NCBI GenBank assembly: GCA_009760855.2
Contig: WPIO01000019.1
Location: 3,297,501-3,361,500 of the forward strand
Direction of reading: 5' to 3'
DNA length: 64,000 bases
Source: Cristatella mucedo
Lineage: Eukaryota; Bryozoa; Phylactolaemata; Cristatellidae
Shown: positions 55,294-63,645 of the stretch, piece by piece
Numbering within the stretch: the first letter of the stretch is position 1
Layout: each line of letters begins with the position of its first letter
Notes under the pieces: generated by a model
Databases searched by the model: none
What the model was told of the DNA's origin: nothing
Seen by the model: only the letters and a program-made list of their open reading frames with translations
Position numbers and translations under genes: made by a program

Positions 55294-57826
55294 CTCGCTC
55301 TCGCTCTCGCTCTCCTTCCCCCTTCCCAGACCGCTCGGTCGTTTTTCTCACCATTTCCTGCCATTTTAGGGCGTATGGCTAGGCCAAAGGGACTAAAGTC
55401 ACCCACTGTCTCTGGCGGAAGGACAAACCGCGAAGCTACAGCACTTCACTCGTCCCCAATTCGTCTTAGAGAGCATCCCTTGGACGGCCGGCAGCTGCGA
55501 GCGCACAGGGCAGCAAAGGGCACTCGGAGGAGCGACCTGAGCCTCCAGGGAGCGTAGGGCTCCCAGGAGGCTCAGGTCGCTACGTCTCTGTGACTCGCGA
55601 AAAGGGGTGAGGTTGCACGGGGCCAGTACGGCACGTGGGGCTAAGATCACCTGGTGGGGGGCATGCAATCGGAGCTCAGATCGTCTGGGGTAGGGACACT
55701 TTGGAGCGCAGATCCCCTGGGGAGGTGCATAGGGGGAGCACTGGGAGCTCAGTGCGGCGATGCACACAATGGCGACCTTTGAAGCGTTGCCTGCGTTGTA
55801 GGCTCGTGGGGCCCCTCGAGCTGCACGGTGCTCGAGCTTCAAATGCTCACCACAGTCTTGTCCTCGGGAGTGAAATGTTGCCTGGCGTACAAAGCTCCGA
55901 GGGCGTCAGGGAAATAATAATCCACCTGGTTGAAACAGTATTTGTAGACTCCGAGGAACTCGGGCACCCCGGTTCGAGCAACATAGAAGTCTCTGTTGGC
56001 GTGGATGTATTCCCAGCCAAGATCCTGGACATAGTTCCTCATGAGCTTCCAGGTGAAGTAGTTGTTTAGCGTTCTGTCAATAAAGGAAAATGCGCCAGGC
56101 TTGAACACCGACACGTGATAAGGCGAAGGGCTTCGCACGTCAATGGAGGCTGCAAGACAATCACAGTCGCACAGGTGAGCTTCGAGTTCAGAGCAACAGC
56201 TCACCTGTCTTACTGAAGAACAGGTAAACACACAGCTGACGACGAAGTCATGCCAAACGTTCTCTCTACCGCAGCTGAAAGATCTACCTGGAGGAGCTAC
56301 CCGACGGTGTGCCATAATTAAGTGTTCTGCTAGAAACATAGCCTTGACTACGATCTGATGACTGGCCTCGCTTTCGGGAAGTTTCTTTCTCCGCTTTTCG
56401 AGCCAGCACGGTATCGTTCGCTTGGGGATATTGTAACGTGCGCGCGAAAGCTGTGCTGTTGCGATGAATTGCATTGCACTTACATAGCTAGTAATTCGGA
56501 TATATTTTTTGCGTAGCACGATGATACTACGCTCCTGCTCAGAATAACAATTAGTATTTTCAGAAAAATCTCAACCAAGCGTGAATGGGTTTCGTGAACA
56601 TTTGCTGTACGTAAGAAATCGAAGTATTACCTTTAAAAAGTTGCAGCTGACGAGATGAAGTAGCGACCAGAACCTAACCGCCTTGCTATGCTATATGCGT
56701 GTGACGATTTTCTGCATTATGGAGAATGTGCTTGTCGTTAATTTTGCCCCTAACACCGCTTCCATTTTGAATCTTTTGCTAATTGATGCCATTGCCTACT
56801 GTAGCCAGTTCACAGGGGTATCTACATGCTTGCTAAGTTCCTAAGGATCAGGTAAAGTTTTCTAGCGGACCAAATGTATTAGAGGACATTGGATCTTGCC
56901 TTAGGCAGAGCCATCCAGGCAGGTGGCACACAGCCCTTCTGGGGGGGAGCGTCGCCCTGGTTACAAAAGGCTTCATGCAGCCCGTTGCCCTCTTCATTAC
57001 TTCCTTGCAATAAGATCCCATGCTGAGCGCGTGTTTTCGACTGATTACGTGCTTGAAAAGTTGGCTATGCTCATTATGCCCACCGCGACCTCATTCCCGC
57101 TTATTCTCCCAGGCAGGAGAGCTCTCTTGTCACGGACCTGCTGAAGAAGATGCGGTCTGCCATGAAACGCTCAAGGAGGACGCGGCCGCGGCTCCCCTGT
57201 CGGGGCAGCTCCAGCCACTGTGCTTGAGGGCCTGGACGCGACTGGGACCAGAACCGGTTGCAGTGCGCGCCTGCGACAATTCTAGCGTCCACGGCTGAAA
57301 TCGATCGCCGAAATTGGCTTGACCTTGCCCTTGCCTGGTACTGCTCATCACGGGGGACTAAAGCGGCGTATCTAGCCGCCAAGTTGTCGGACAAATCCCT
57401 TCGACTCGTTCTAACTTGGGCCAGATTCTGCTCGTCTCCCTTTCGTGAGATTACACTACAGGCCAACTCTTTAGAACGTCTTCTATAGTCACATCGCTCA
57501 TGAGAATCCACGAGGTCGTTCTCGGGGCTATTTTTGAGACTGTTCATCTACTTGATCTTATTTAAGACTCCGTGTGCTTTCTATTTTACTCGCTGAGCGC
57601 TTATATCTAAAGCATAATTATGATTATGCTTACTGCATGCACTATATGTACTAAGGTAAGCTAATAATTAGGCTCATTGCATCGCACGTATTAGGTTAAG
57701 CTGGTTCGGTACCTCAAAGTCATCTCTCTTTCTTTTTCCAGTAGGAAGTAAAAACTGTTCGGCAACGAATGGAATGGCTGGCAGCTTATGATGCAACAAG
57801 ATCTCGTTTTGGTCTAGCTGCGGTAG

Positions 57827-57859
<33 letters not shown>

Positions 57860-60800
57860 ACAGAGAGACAGAGAGACAGAGAGACAGAGACAGACAGATG
57901 AAGAGACGGAGAGATAGAGCTAGAGACAGGGAAGATGAAGATACTAAAACGGTACTGAAATGGTCTTTTTAGGTGCAGACTGATCACTGAGTCATTCGTT
58001 TTGCATTAAAGAATACCCAAACACGCATTTTTAAGGTGGCCATTTTCATGCTCTCTAAGGTCTCGCTATACAGCAAATTCCATGCTTAAAGCAATATTCT
58101 CGCAAGGTGCGTCAGCTGTGCCATCTGAGAGGTAAAATTGATAACAACCAAGAATGAGATACCCCGATTTATAATTAGCTCATTAATTTGGCTTGGGTTT
58201 TTTTCGCCACCTGTGAGCTATATGGTTAAAAAAAAAGTACTTGCTAACAGGGCTATATGTCTGTTTCTGCATACTGGATTAGGGGCACTAGGCTAACAGA
58301 TGAAACGGTCAGTTAATTAGAGTAGAAAGATTACATGGCAGGTGAAAGTCTTACTTTTTCTTGTTTGAATGAGAGGCTGCTTCCTCACAGCCCTCTTTGC
58401 TCTGGATATGTACATTGTCCGTATGTGTTTTTGCATGCCCAAATAGTACATGCTATAACTTAACCGATTGGCTTGCTTCCGTTCCAGCGTAGGTAAAGTA
58501 ATTGGAGGGAAAATTCATTTGTATAGCACTCGAAGAGAATCTCTATCCAGGAGCTTCACACAGGCAGCGGGGCTTGATTCCACGACCTCGGTCAAGGCGA
58601 TAGAAATAAGGCGAAATAAATTCCCTTACCTAAGCGCACACGATGAACGTACAAGTTTTATTGTATGTCTTTTCAAAATGCAGAAAGGCCGGAGGCCGTC
58701 TGCTGTGGAAAGGAACGTGGAAAATAGCTTCATTTTTAAAAGAGGACAGTCCCTCCAACCTGTGGCACGATAAGTCAATAGCTCAACAGATTGAGCTACG
58801 GAGACTACTTTTATTCGACGTTTACGGAGTTTTAATCTCGGGCTTTAAATTTTGATACACACGCTCCAGTCGAATCCTGGTGTACTGTCTGAATGAATGT
58901 ACAGTTTATAAGTGCGAATTTGGTACTAAGATGCAACCACGACACCAGTTGTTATCGGCGATCGCAGAGAGGTGATCCGCTTACTAAATCAAATATGAGG
59001 CTGTCAAAGACAGCAAGCAACAAAGTTAGCTGAAATGCGCTGATCCAGCCTAAAATTTTAACGACTTGGAATTCATTTAAAATGAGCTCAGTCAGAAAGG
59101 CCAGTTAGTAAGTCAGCTGCCGAGGAACCTCAGTGATGACCTTTGACCAGTTCCCCCCCAGTGCTGAACTATTGAATGCTTACAGGTGTCGAGACGACAC
59201 ACTACAAACTGTAGATCTATAGCCAGCAAATAAAGTTGGGATATATAAAATGTAGTCAAGGCTTCTGTAAATTTCTGAAGTAGCTGATTTTTGGCCAGCT
59301 CTCGATGACCCTGCAAGGCACATTCAGGCTTCCTCCGCTGCGCCAGAACCTTCCGATTCGTGGACTAGTCATCAACGGATTCCATCGACAAAAGGTTTCT
59401 TGGAACTAAAATATGGCTTTAAAAATCAATTCTACAATTTTAGATATCGATAAACGTGGGCAGCGGGGAGATAGTCTCTAAGCAGTCACACCCAGCGGTG
59501 ACGTTGTGACGAACCAATGGTCCTACACGCTCTTCTGAGCAGTATGTGCTGAGCACATTCGGTCCTACACGCTCTACTGAGCAGCGTGCTGGTCTCGAGA
59601 GTTGGACCGGAAACCCCGGCGCAAACGCCAAGCATGGCGACTATGGCTTCATTGCAACAGTGCACGTTATAATACCTCTTGTAGTTTTGCCGTGTGCTGA
59701 GGAAGCTCGACAGTTGAACGAGGTAATCGCGTTCTAGCAGAACAACGGGCGTATCCTGTTTCAGCGACTTCGGAAACATGCCCGTTAGCACTTTCACCCA
59801 ATCGATCTAGAATTCCAGAAAGAAGACGAGGCTCGTCGCACGTCAATGCTTGTCCCACGTCGCGCGTCAGGGCTCATCGCACGTCGTCCGTACGCTCGGC
59901 ACACGACGAGGACTCGAGAGCCGCCCAGGCAAACGACGGCTCAAGCGCCTTCCTTACCTGAGGCGAGAGGCCGTTCATTTGCGAGATGGTCACCCTGTTT
60001 TCGCGTGCCTGAGGATCTCCCGACGGCTGAGTGTTAAGCACAATCTGGAACAATAGCGAAGCAGAGTTCGCAGCAGCATCGCACTGACGACGACATGAAG
60101 CGTCGACAAGCGGTCGAAAGCCCAAGCCCAAGCACTGGTCGCTTTGACGACCTTCACCTTCACCGTGACTCGAGCTCGTCGCGGCAGAGCGGCCCTCACT
60201 GGCGCCGCTCGCGCTTGTCTCGCTGCCGTCAGAGTACGGCTTCTATGGCTATGGCTTCTACGGCTTCTACGGCCATTTGTGGCCGCCGCTCTCCGAGAAA
60301 GCGCGATCCCGCCAACGCCGCTGCAGTGCGCTGGGTCATGGCCGCCGAAATCGTTACTTCGGCTGCTTCGGATGGCGCCGGATTAAGTTGGTTCTTTCGC
60401 TAAGTATCTTACTTAGCCATTGGCCAAGCTGTACAAGCTACCATGGGCTCGAGGCATGCCGATCCGGAAGCTACCGGAAGCTTCCGGCATGCCTCCTCGT
60501 CCGACGCTACCACCTCCGCTTCGGGAAGCCCAATAGTTCACTCCGTCGGGGTGAGACCTGCCGGGCTTTTAAGGGGGATGGACAATCGGACTTTCGAGGG
60601 CCTGCCGGGGGGTGTTCGCCGGACAGCACTTTCCGATGCGCAGACTTCATTCCCAACTGGCCGTTAGTATGCTAAGGTGCTGGGTACTGAATGGGCTACG
60701 GCTGGCAAGGTAGCAGACAACCGAGTACTAAGCCCATATCATTCGGTGCCGCGTAACGAACTCGCTTAGGTATAGACTACCGTAGTCGTTTAAATCGACC

Positions 60801-62206
60801 ATCTTTAGATCAATACTCGACGAGCCTGGATTATATTCAGAGATTCTAGCAAGCTATCGTTCAGTTTCCCTTCTTCTTTTTTTGTCAGAGATTTTTGAAA
60901 ACACTGTCGCTAAGCAGCTTGTAACAAGCATTGAAATGAACAATTTGTCAGAAAAATTTCAATCGGTATACAATCGACACCACTCCACGGAAACGGCTCT
61001 CATCCGTATAACCGTATAATGAGTTCATATACAACAGCGACGACGGGAACGTCACTGCCTGCTGGATCTATCAGCTGCGTTTGACACTATTGATAACAAT
61101 ATCCAACTTGAACGATTAAGAACGATCTGTCTGGCAGACGAGGTACTGGCGTTGTTCAAATCGTACTGGTCCGTCCGTATTTAATTCGTGTCGTGTGAGG
61201 GTTCAGGTCTTCATCCACCAGACCAGTCACCTGTCACGTTTCCCACAAGGGTCTCCTCGGTCATTTGCTGTTCTTTATTTATACTCAACCCCCTCTGGAA
61301 AAAAAAGCGATTTGGGCCCAAAGACTGGGCTGTCACTTTTATGCTGACGACACTCAGCTGTTTTTGTCTTTTGAACCATCGGAATCTGCTGCAGCGACTG
61401 ATCAACTGAATGCCTGACTTGCAGGCATTCAATCCCGGATGTCAACAAGTTTCCTTAAACTTGACGGCGATAAAACGGAACTGCTACTCATAGGGCAACC
61501 CTTTCGTGTGGCTAGACTAAGAAGACTTAGCTCTTCTAATAGGTGAATCTTTCGTGTGACTCTCACCGTGCGCTCAGAATTGAGGTGCTGTCTTTGATAG
61601 CAACCTTAATTTTGATAGTTTCATTAAGAATACTGCCACCAGAGCTAGCCATCATGACTTTGTTGGGATTACAGACAAAGATGCATTCATTCTTTTCGCT
61701 TCCGCTAGAAGAAGCCGTTGTTGACAGCTAGCACAAAACGACACCAATCGGGACGAGTCGTGGCATCACCGCTAGGCTGTCGCAAAAACTAGCAGCCTGA
61801 TCGCCCTCTCTGGCTGGCTAGCCCCGAAGAGCAACCCGGCGGCGACAGTTGACTCCTCGCAGACGCAAGTTCGCTCCCGGGACCTTTGGCTGGCGCGCGG
61901 CCCGGAGGCTGCGGCAGCCGCCGCTCGGTACGTATCGTACTCGGGTTCGATGAGTGGCTGCCGCTGCGTCAGCTGCGTCAGCGGACCAGTCTCCATATAA
62001 AATGTCCACTCGCTCCAAAGCCCCAGACCACCGGAAGGATTTGAAAGCGTGCTTCGCGCGCTCACCTTCGCAAGTTCTTGCTCGAAACTGAACACGTCCT
62101 CGGCGAAGCTCTGCACATCTGCAGTATAGTTGTCGACGTTCAGGCCGAGGTCGCGAATCATGAGTGAGCCTATGGTTTTCATGAATAACTTTGTGGCATC
62201 GAAGAG
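40879..62206 (-). CDS. M13 (neprilysin/ECE-like) family protein, catalytic motifs altered, 12 exons, N-terminus missing
   Basis: Exons, in coding order: 62206-62066, 60044-59958, 59806-59676, 56073-55851, 51817-51719, 50797-50729, 50643-50527, 46975-46810, 44627-44482, 41515-41444, 41339-41244, 41055-40879. They total 1524 nt: 507 residues plus TAA. All introns are GT-AG with matching phase. Family landmarks occur in order: FSFEQELAK, IDWVKVL, RTLNNYFTWKLM, DALGALYARQHF, VHEMI...WMD, GYPDW, NVLQ, NEVLIPAGELQ, IGAYYRPDGSYFDWW, GLGLTNEQVFFVSYAQ. Active M13 enzymes are zinc endopeptidases needing HExxH, ExxxD and NAxY. Here these are HHLIH (335-339), ELIAE (404-408) and DSYY (294-297), and no C-terminal CxxW exists. 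Three NxS/T sites (NYT, NVS, NET) suit a secreted or type II membrane ectodomain. Likely non-catalytic. The first about 200 residues lie upstream or off-window. Confidence 0.92.
41244..41339 (-). CDS. M13-like exon 11: GLGLTNEQVFFVSYAQ
   Basis: Minus-strand acceptor gtctctttag, donor cag/gtgagc, 96 nt, phase 0-0, residues 418-449. AYKDFVQERGKEKLSPGLGL then TNEQVFFVSYAQ, one of the most conserved M13 stretches ('PGL.LTN.QLFF..FAQ'). Confidence 0.95.
41444..41515 (-). CDS. M13-like exon 10: ELIAEIGG, third zinc-ligand motif
   Basis: Minus-strand acceptor cttcgttacag, donor tcg/gtacgt, 72 nt, phase 0-0, residues 394-417. VARELIAEIGGVRVAYS aligns with 'LGENIADLGGLK.AY'. The zinc-ligand glutamate is kept (E404); asparagine becomes leucine and the aspartate that orients the zinc histidine becomes glutamate. 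Confidence 0.92.
41754..41898 (+). mobile_element. SINE-1 (tRNA-derived) in the M13 gene
   Basis: tggcccaacggttaaggtgc, gtcgtgcgagctcgggcccc, agagattaagctctc and (ATT) repeats. Lies in the intron between M13 exons 9 and 10, antisense to the gene. Confidence 0.82.
42072..42086 (+). repeat. Run of 15 G
   Basis: Poly-G in an M13 intron (poly-C on the sense strand). Confidence 0.9.
42259..42700 (+). mobile_element. LINE-A 3' end, degenerate, in the M13 intron
   Basis: Matches the LINE C-terminal block (ttggctccggcgcctaccta, aaagaccgtgccgtttgttc) and a decayed tail (aaggcgcttagtaagagatt). Sense orientation is opposite to the host gene. Confidence 0.65.
42965..43027. repeat. Perfect 28-bp inverted repeat with 7-bp loop
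   Basis: Left arm 42965-42992 starts cgtagcattcccgtggcaat; right arm 43000-43027 is its exact reverse complement; loop acggggc. In the M13 intron between exons 9 and 10. Confidence 0.95.
44482..44627 (-). CDS. M13-like exon 9: DGSYFDWWSNET
   Basis: Minus-strand acceptor ttttattgcag, donor act/gtgagc, 146 nt, phase 1 in and 0 out, residues 345-393. GAYYRPDGSYFDWWSNETTQ and YNKQRTCFEQM equal the family 'FDD.GR..D.DGNL.DWW...T...F....QC...QY'. It retains the conserved cysteine and adds an NET glycosylation site. Confidence 0.93.
45410..45560 (+). mobile_element. SINE-2 (tRNA-derived), best box B
   Basis: agccgttatggcacactagg (box A side), gggttcgaatcccgcggtgg (perfect box B), agccgtaaaggctcttctgc, ggctgttaaatcagctag. 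Probably the best copy for a family reference. Confidence 0.85.
45765..45885 (+). mobile_element. SINE-2 fragment
   Basis: Second copy 200 bp after the first: ccctggtcgttggtgtaagt, ctaaggctcttctgctgcta, ggctgttgaatcagctaa. Confidence 0.68.
46164..46336 (+). repeat. (GA)n microsatellite
   Basis: About 170 bp; reads CT on the sense strand of the M13 gene (intron between exons 8 and 9). Confidence 0.96.
46810..46975 (-). CDS. M13-like exon 8: zinc-motif exon with HHLIH
   Basis: Minus-strand acceptor aacaatttcag, donor atcg/gtgaga, 166 nt, phase 0 in and 1 out, residues 290-344. NEVLIPAGELQWP matches 'NEIVFPAGILQPP', NYNNYGSLGTNMA matches 'NYGGIG.VIGHE'. At 46826-46840 the zinc motif reads HHLIH instead of HExxH: both zinc histidines remain, the catalytic glutamate is histidine (codon CAC). 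DSYY replaces NAxY at 46952-46963. Confidence 0.95.
47060..47450 (+). mobile_element. LINE-C 3' fragment
   Basis: Shares cttccagtcgtctcgc, gatcgggccttcagctcgc-like, aggtcctactaacc and taactcttggttatc blocks with 18390-18790. It abuts a reversed SINE-1 at 47452. Confidence 0.7.
47452..47640 (-). mobile_element. SINE-1 (tRNA-derived), with internal extra segment
   Basis: Reversed tail gtatagcgccctaacagaaa, actcaagcccgcgacc (box B), then a longer head with a repeated cctcg/ggtcgt segment. Confidence 0.68.
48830..49400 (-). mobile_element. LINE-A 3' region, degenerate
   Basis: Reversed tail (catatctccctaagagaact) near 48850 and the reversed block gcacggtctccaaaagattt near 49100. A 19-bp tandem duplication (aaacctcgatctcgatac) occurs at about 49244-49282. 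Confidence 0.6.
49585..50440 (-). mobile_element. LINE-A 3' region, degenerate
   Basis: Reversed tail (cacattaagagaacgtaatc) near 49604 and, further right, blocks corresponding to PLLADLHWLP and SAARLVC (frame 50259-49846 on the minus strand). Ends just below the M13 exon at 50527. Confidence 0.6.
50527..50643 (-). CDS. M13-like exon 7: NVLQ helix
   Basis: Minus-strand acceptor cattttccag, donor aag/gtgagc, 117 nt, phase 0-0, residues 251-289. INVSDYLSNVLQIANYERAQ corresponds to 'YFENVL.....F....L'. NVS is a potential N-glycosylation site. The usual 'R.EW.M.P..VNAYY' that follows is replaced by NRDDWRFK and the next exon's VYDTDSYY. Confidence 0.9.
50729..50797 (-). CDS. M13-like exon 6: GYPDWM
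   Basis: Minus-strand acceptor ctgatcag, donor atc/gtaagt, 69 nt, phase 0-0, residues 228-250. VKEKLGYPDWMLRNDFMDAK is the family 'K..(V/I)GYPDW(I/L)' segment. Confidence 0.9.
51184..51332 (-). mobile_element. SINE-2 (tRNA-derived)
   Basis: Reversed: acagtcccacttgcatagcg, ggactcgaacctacgatctg (box B), cttacctctaagctaaagag. In the M13 intron. Confidence 0.72.
51497..51529 (+). repeat. (ATT)n microsatellite
   Basis: About 11 units with no LINE or SINE body attached on either side. Confidence 0.9.
51719..51817 (-). CDS. M13-like exon 5: VHEMI...KWMD
   Basis: Minus-strand acceptor gcgtcccag, donor aag/gtaaga, 99 nt, phase 0-0, residues 195-227. VHEMISYMKRGLKDRLQAAK then WMDSASRQSGMEK matches M13 'MV..IR.AF...L..LDWMD..T...A.EK'. 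Confidence 0.92.
52021..52147 (+). repeat. 28-bp tandem repeat, about 4.5 units
   Basis: Units begin gcgcaggagctcacagcgga at 52051, 52079, 52107 and 52135, with a diverged unit before. Spacing is exactly 28 bp. In the M13 intron between exons 4 and 5. Confidence 0.93.
52440..52960 (+). mobile_element. LINE-B 3' end
   Basis: Frame 52476-52955 reads LLKELEWLPVDQWIQSKAF, HKARHGLAPPYLAELLHQFQ and LGLWNSLPQFLRND, then the family end gagtgcgctatacaaaactc. Similar to 11171-11712 but with the frame intact over 159 codons. Confidence 0.85.
54127..55120 (-). mobile_element. LINE-A 3' half, well preserved
   Basis: On the minus strand, frame 55083-54445 (with a shift near 54784) encodes the C-terminal LINE region: SARNLGVIFQSDLSLDDHIS, RLDFCNSLLTGLPACAIR, ADLHWLPVKQRIDFKVLSL, PRTNLKSFGDRAFSSYAP. 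It ends at 54127 with TTA repeats. This is the youngest-looking copy and can serve as the family reference. Confidence 0.88.
55249..55313 (+). repeat. (CT)n microsatellite with CTCGCT variants
   Basis: CT run then four tctcgc units. In an M13 intron; purine on the sense strand, the one exception to the strand bias. Confidence 0.93.
55531..55581. repeat. 23-bp inverted repeat with 5-bp loop
   Basis: Arms agcgacctgagcctccaggg.. (55531-55553) and its reverse complement (55559-55581) with one mismatch; loop gtagg. Confidence 0.9.
55851..56073 (-). CDS. M13-like exon 4: RTLNNYFTW to ALGALYARQHF
   Basis: Minus-strand acceptor tttattgacag, donor gtg/gtgagc, 223 nt, phase 2 in and 0 out, residues 120-194. 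TLNNYFTWKLMRNYVQDL is the family 'LNNY..W.L(V/I)' helix; YKYCFNQVDYYFPDALGALY holds the conserved cysteine and the 'ALG.LYV..YF' motif. The frame is also open upstream to 56149, but only the start at 56073 joins exon 3 in frame and removes an insertion. Confidence 0.92.
57826..57900 (+). repeat. GA/GACA-rich repeat
   Basis: gagaga then four gacagaga units. Reads pyrimidine on the sense strand of the M13 gene. Confidence 0.92.
58508..58600 (-). mobile_element. SINE-1 fragment
   Basis: Reversed tail ttgtatagcactcgaagaga and cttgattccacgacctcggtc. Confidence 0.62.
59676..59806 (-). CDS. M13-like exon 3: IDWVKVL and ERDYLVQL
   Basis: Minus-strand acceptor gaattctag, donor ag/gtatta, 131 nt, phase 0 in and 2 out, residues 77-119. 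IDWVKVLTGMFP matches the family's '(V/I)DWL.(Y/F)LN.VF', and DTPVVLLERDYLVQLSSFL matches 'V.V.DPEYL.KL..L'. Confidence 0.9.
59958..60044 (-). CDS. M13-like exon 2: RENRVTISQMNGLSPQ
   Basis: Minus-strand acceptor attgttccag, donor cag/gtaagg, 87 nt, phase 0-0, residues 48-76. It reads IVLNTQPSGDPQARENRVTI then SQMNGLSPQ, the counterpart of M13 'ITLPREERRDPEKLYNKMTLAELQ'. The usual YN.M tyrosine-asparagine is replaced by ENRV. Confidence 0.87.
60451..60495. repeat. Imperfect hairpin
   Basis: gaggcatgccg(atccg)gaagct pairs with agcttccggcatgcctc, 17 pairs with a 5-nt bulge and a small loop. Confidence 0.8.
60815..61730 (+). mobile_element. LINE-B copy, reverse-transcriptase part
   Basis: Close relative of 10444-11712: SEKFQS...HHSTETALIRI, FYADDTQLFLSFEPSESAA and FLKLDGDKTELLLIGQP, with frameshifts and stops. 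It lacks the 3' C-terminal region seen at 11171-11620. Opposite to the M13 host gene. Confidence 0.82.
62066..62206 (-). CDS. M13-like exon 1 seen: FSFEQELAK helix
   Basis: Minus-strand acceptor ctgctttgcag, donor aag/gtgagc, 141 nt, phase 0-0. Residues 1-47: LFDATKLFMKTIGSLMIRDL, then NYTADVQSFAEDVFSFEQEL. It matches the M13 N-domain helices around 'VLEFE..LA' (the glutamate-rich helix before the YN.M.. segment). NYT is a potential N-glycosylation site. Confidence 0.87.
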
Positions 62207-62689
62207 CTGCAAAGCAGATCGAGAACAGAGGGCGTTCGCGAAGTGTGTGCGACAGCAGACGACGGCTCTGATCGCAATTCGCCATTCTTTGAGCGCGCCA
62301 GCTCATCCTCGGACAGTCGCCAGACTGCGTGCGGCGCGGCTGCGTTCGGCTCGCTGCGAGCGCGCGCGGCCTCTTTTCTGGCGTTTCTGGCCAATAGATC
62401 CAGTTCTACGGAAGGGCGTAACGCTCGCTGAGCAGATTGCAATTCCGCTATCTGTGTAAAGTGCAGCGGCGAACTAAGAGACCAGCCAAATGCGAACCCC
62501 CCCTTCGGTGCACGTTCCGTCGAAGCGTCAGTTGCTGCCACTAGCAGGCGTGCTAGCTCCGCCCGCTCGCTCGTGCAAAATGAAATGCGAAGCTGGGCCG
62601 TTCGCTGAAACGGCGGCACGCGGCAGAGCGAGCCATCAATCAGCCAGATTGAGACTGGTAAGCTTTATTCGTTGCTCCTGAATTGCAAT

Positions 62690-62780
62690 GGCTACGATCG
62701 TGCTTCCATTGCAGCAAATGCAAAGTCCCTAGAAAGAGATTGAGTTCTCTGAGATCGCTTTATCAAACGTATTATTAGGA
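62690..62780 (+). mobile_element. LINE-A tail fragment
   Basis: cgtgcttccattgcagcaaa, then tagaaagagattgagttctc and a short ATT run. Confidence 0.65.
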
Positions 62781-63402
62781 GCCACTTTCGCGGCAACCTA
62801 TGGCTGAAGCGGCCTTAAAGCCGACGCCACAAGATAGCCTGGGAGTTGCGATTCCGGACTCGGCATTGGTACCTGAGCTGATTTGCTCTCTAGGACACGG
62901 TGCTGTTCGTGTACGTCATGGCCGCTGTTGAACGCTTGTAATCCCCCGCTGCCGTCAAATAGGCTTGTCTACGTTACGGATATGGACTCGCTAAGTTAAG
63001 TTATGAGCGCTCTTCGTCGTTGTCGTTTGCTTGCTATTGTCGTCATACCTGCCTTCATTGGTGCAGCATCCACAAGTCGCTTGCCGCCATACATGGTTCA
63101 GGCGTCACCAGTATCCATCGCGCAGGCAGCGACTGAGCACTAGCACCGTTACTAGCGCTGCGTTTGCTGCCCAGTTCTGTCCGGACGTGGAAGCTGCACA
63201 CCACTTTTGTAACAACGTGTCTTTCATCTCCCGACTTAGAATCTGCCATTGTCGGCGCTAGCAGCGAAAGCAGTTGTGCCCTAACTGGGGTGGAATTAAA
63301 ATACTATTGGGGCGGTCAACGATGTCAACTGATCTGGACGCTGCCGCGATGCTGCGGCGATGTTCCGCTCGTTGAACTCCCGTAGATTCGCCGCCGACGC
63401 TT

Positions 63403-63474
63403 CCTTTACGATTACATTTACGATTTCCTTTACGATTTCCTCTACGATTTCCTCTACGATTACATTTACGATTT
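63403..63474 (+). repeat. 12-bp tandem repeat, six units
   Basis: Six exact-length units of the pattern c(c/a)t(t/c)tacgatt(t/a). Confidence 0.93.
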
Positions 63475-63539
63475 ACAGATTCCTTTCCGCCTACGAGTGT
63501 CTCGATGGGTCAACGAAACAATGACGAGCTCGACTTCAC

Positions 63540-63645
63540 AGATTCAACTGCATGACCAGGTTAGGAACGCCGCTGCCGACGTAGAAGCCAAGAAGCGTTG
63601 CATTGCGGTGCAATGCAATATGAAAAGCAGCGGCCATCGCAGCAC
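63540..63645 (-). CDS. Possible further upstream M13 exon (tentative)
   Basis: On the minus strand, acceptor gtgag (63646-63650) and donor ct/gtgaag would bound 106 nt, phase 1 in and 2 out. The frame contains FHIALHRNATLLGFYVGSGV and PNLVMQLN. This resembles the M13 segment 'LHRYGV..LFS..VGPD..N...LQLDQ' that comes just before the GLGLP region. The linking exon between it and 62206 (which must start with one base and end in phase 0) was not found, and the donor is weak. Confidence 0.4.

Larger units (their letters stand above)
56150..59675. other. M13 intronic stretch
   Basis: Between exons 3 and 4. Contains the GA repeat (57826-57900) and a SINE-1 fragment. A moderately GC-rich part (56920-57550) has frames on both strands without recognisable family motifs. 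Confidence 0.5.

Noticed and set aside
56074-56149. Longer version of M13 exon 4 beginning at 56149
   Set aside because: The frame is open and an acceptor exists, but its phase does not fit exon 3. It would insert about 25 residues before TLNNY, where the family has none.
57101-57300. Plus-strand LVTDLLKKMRSAMKRSRR, like the M13 'MV..IR.AF' helix
   Set aside because: Opposite strand to the gene, no neighbouring M13 blocks, and a stop soon after. Likely chance.
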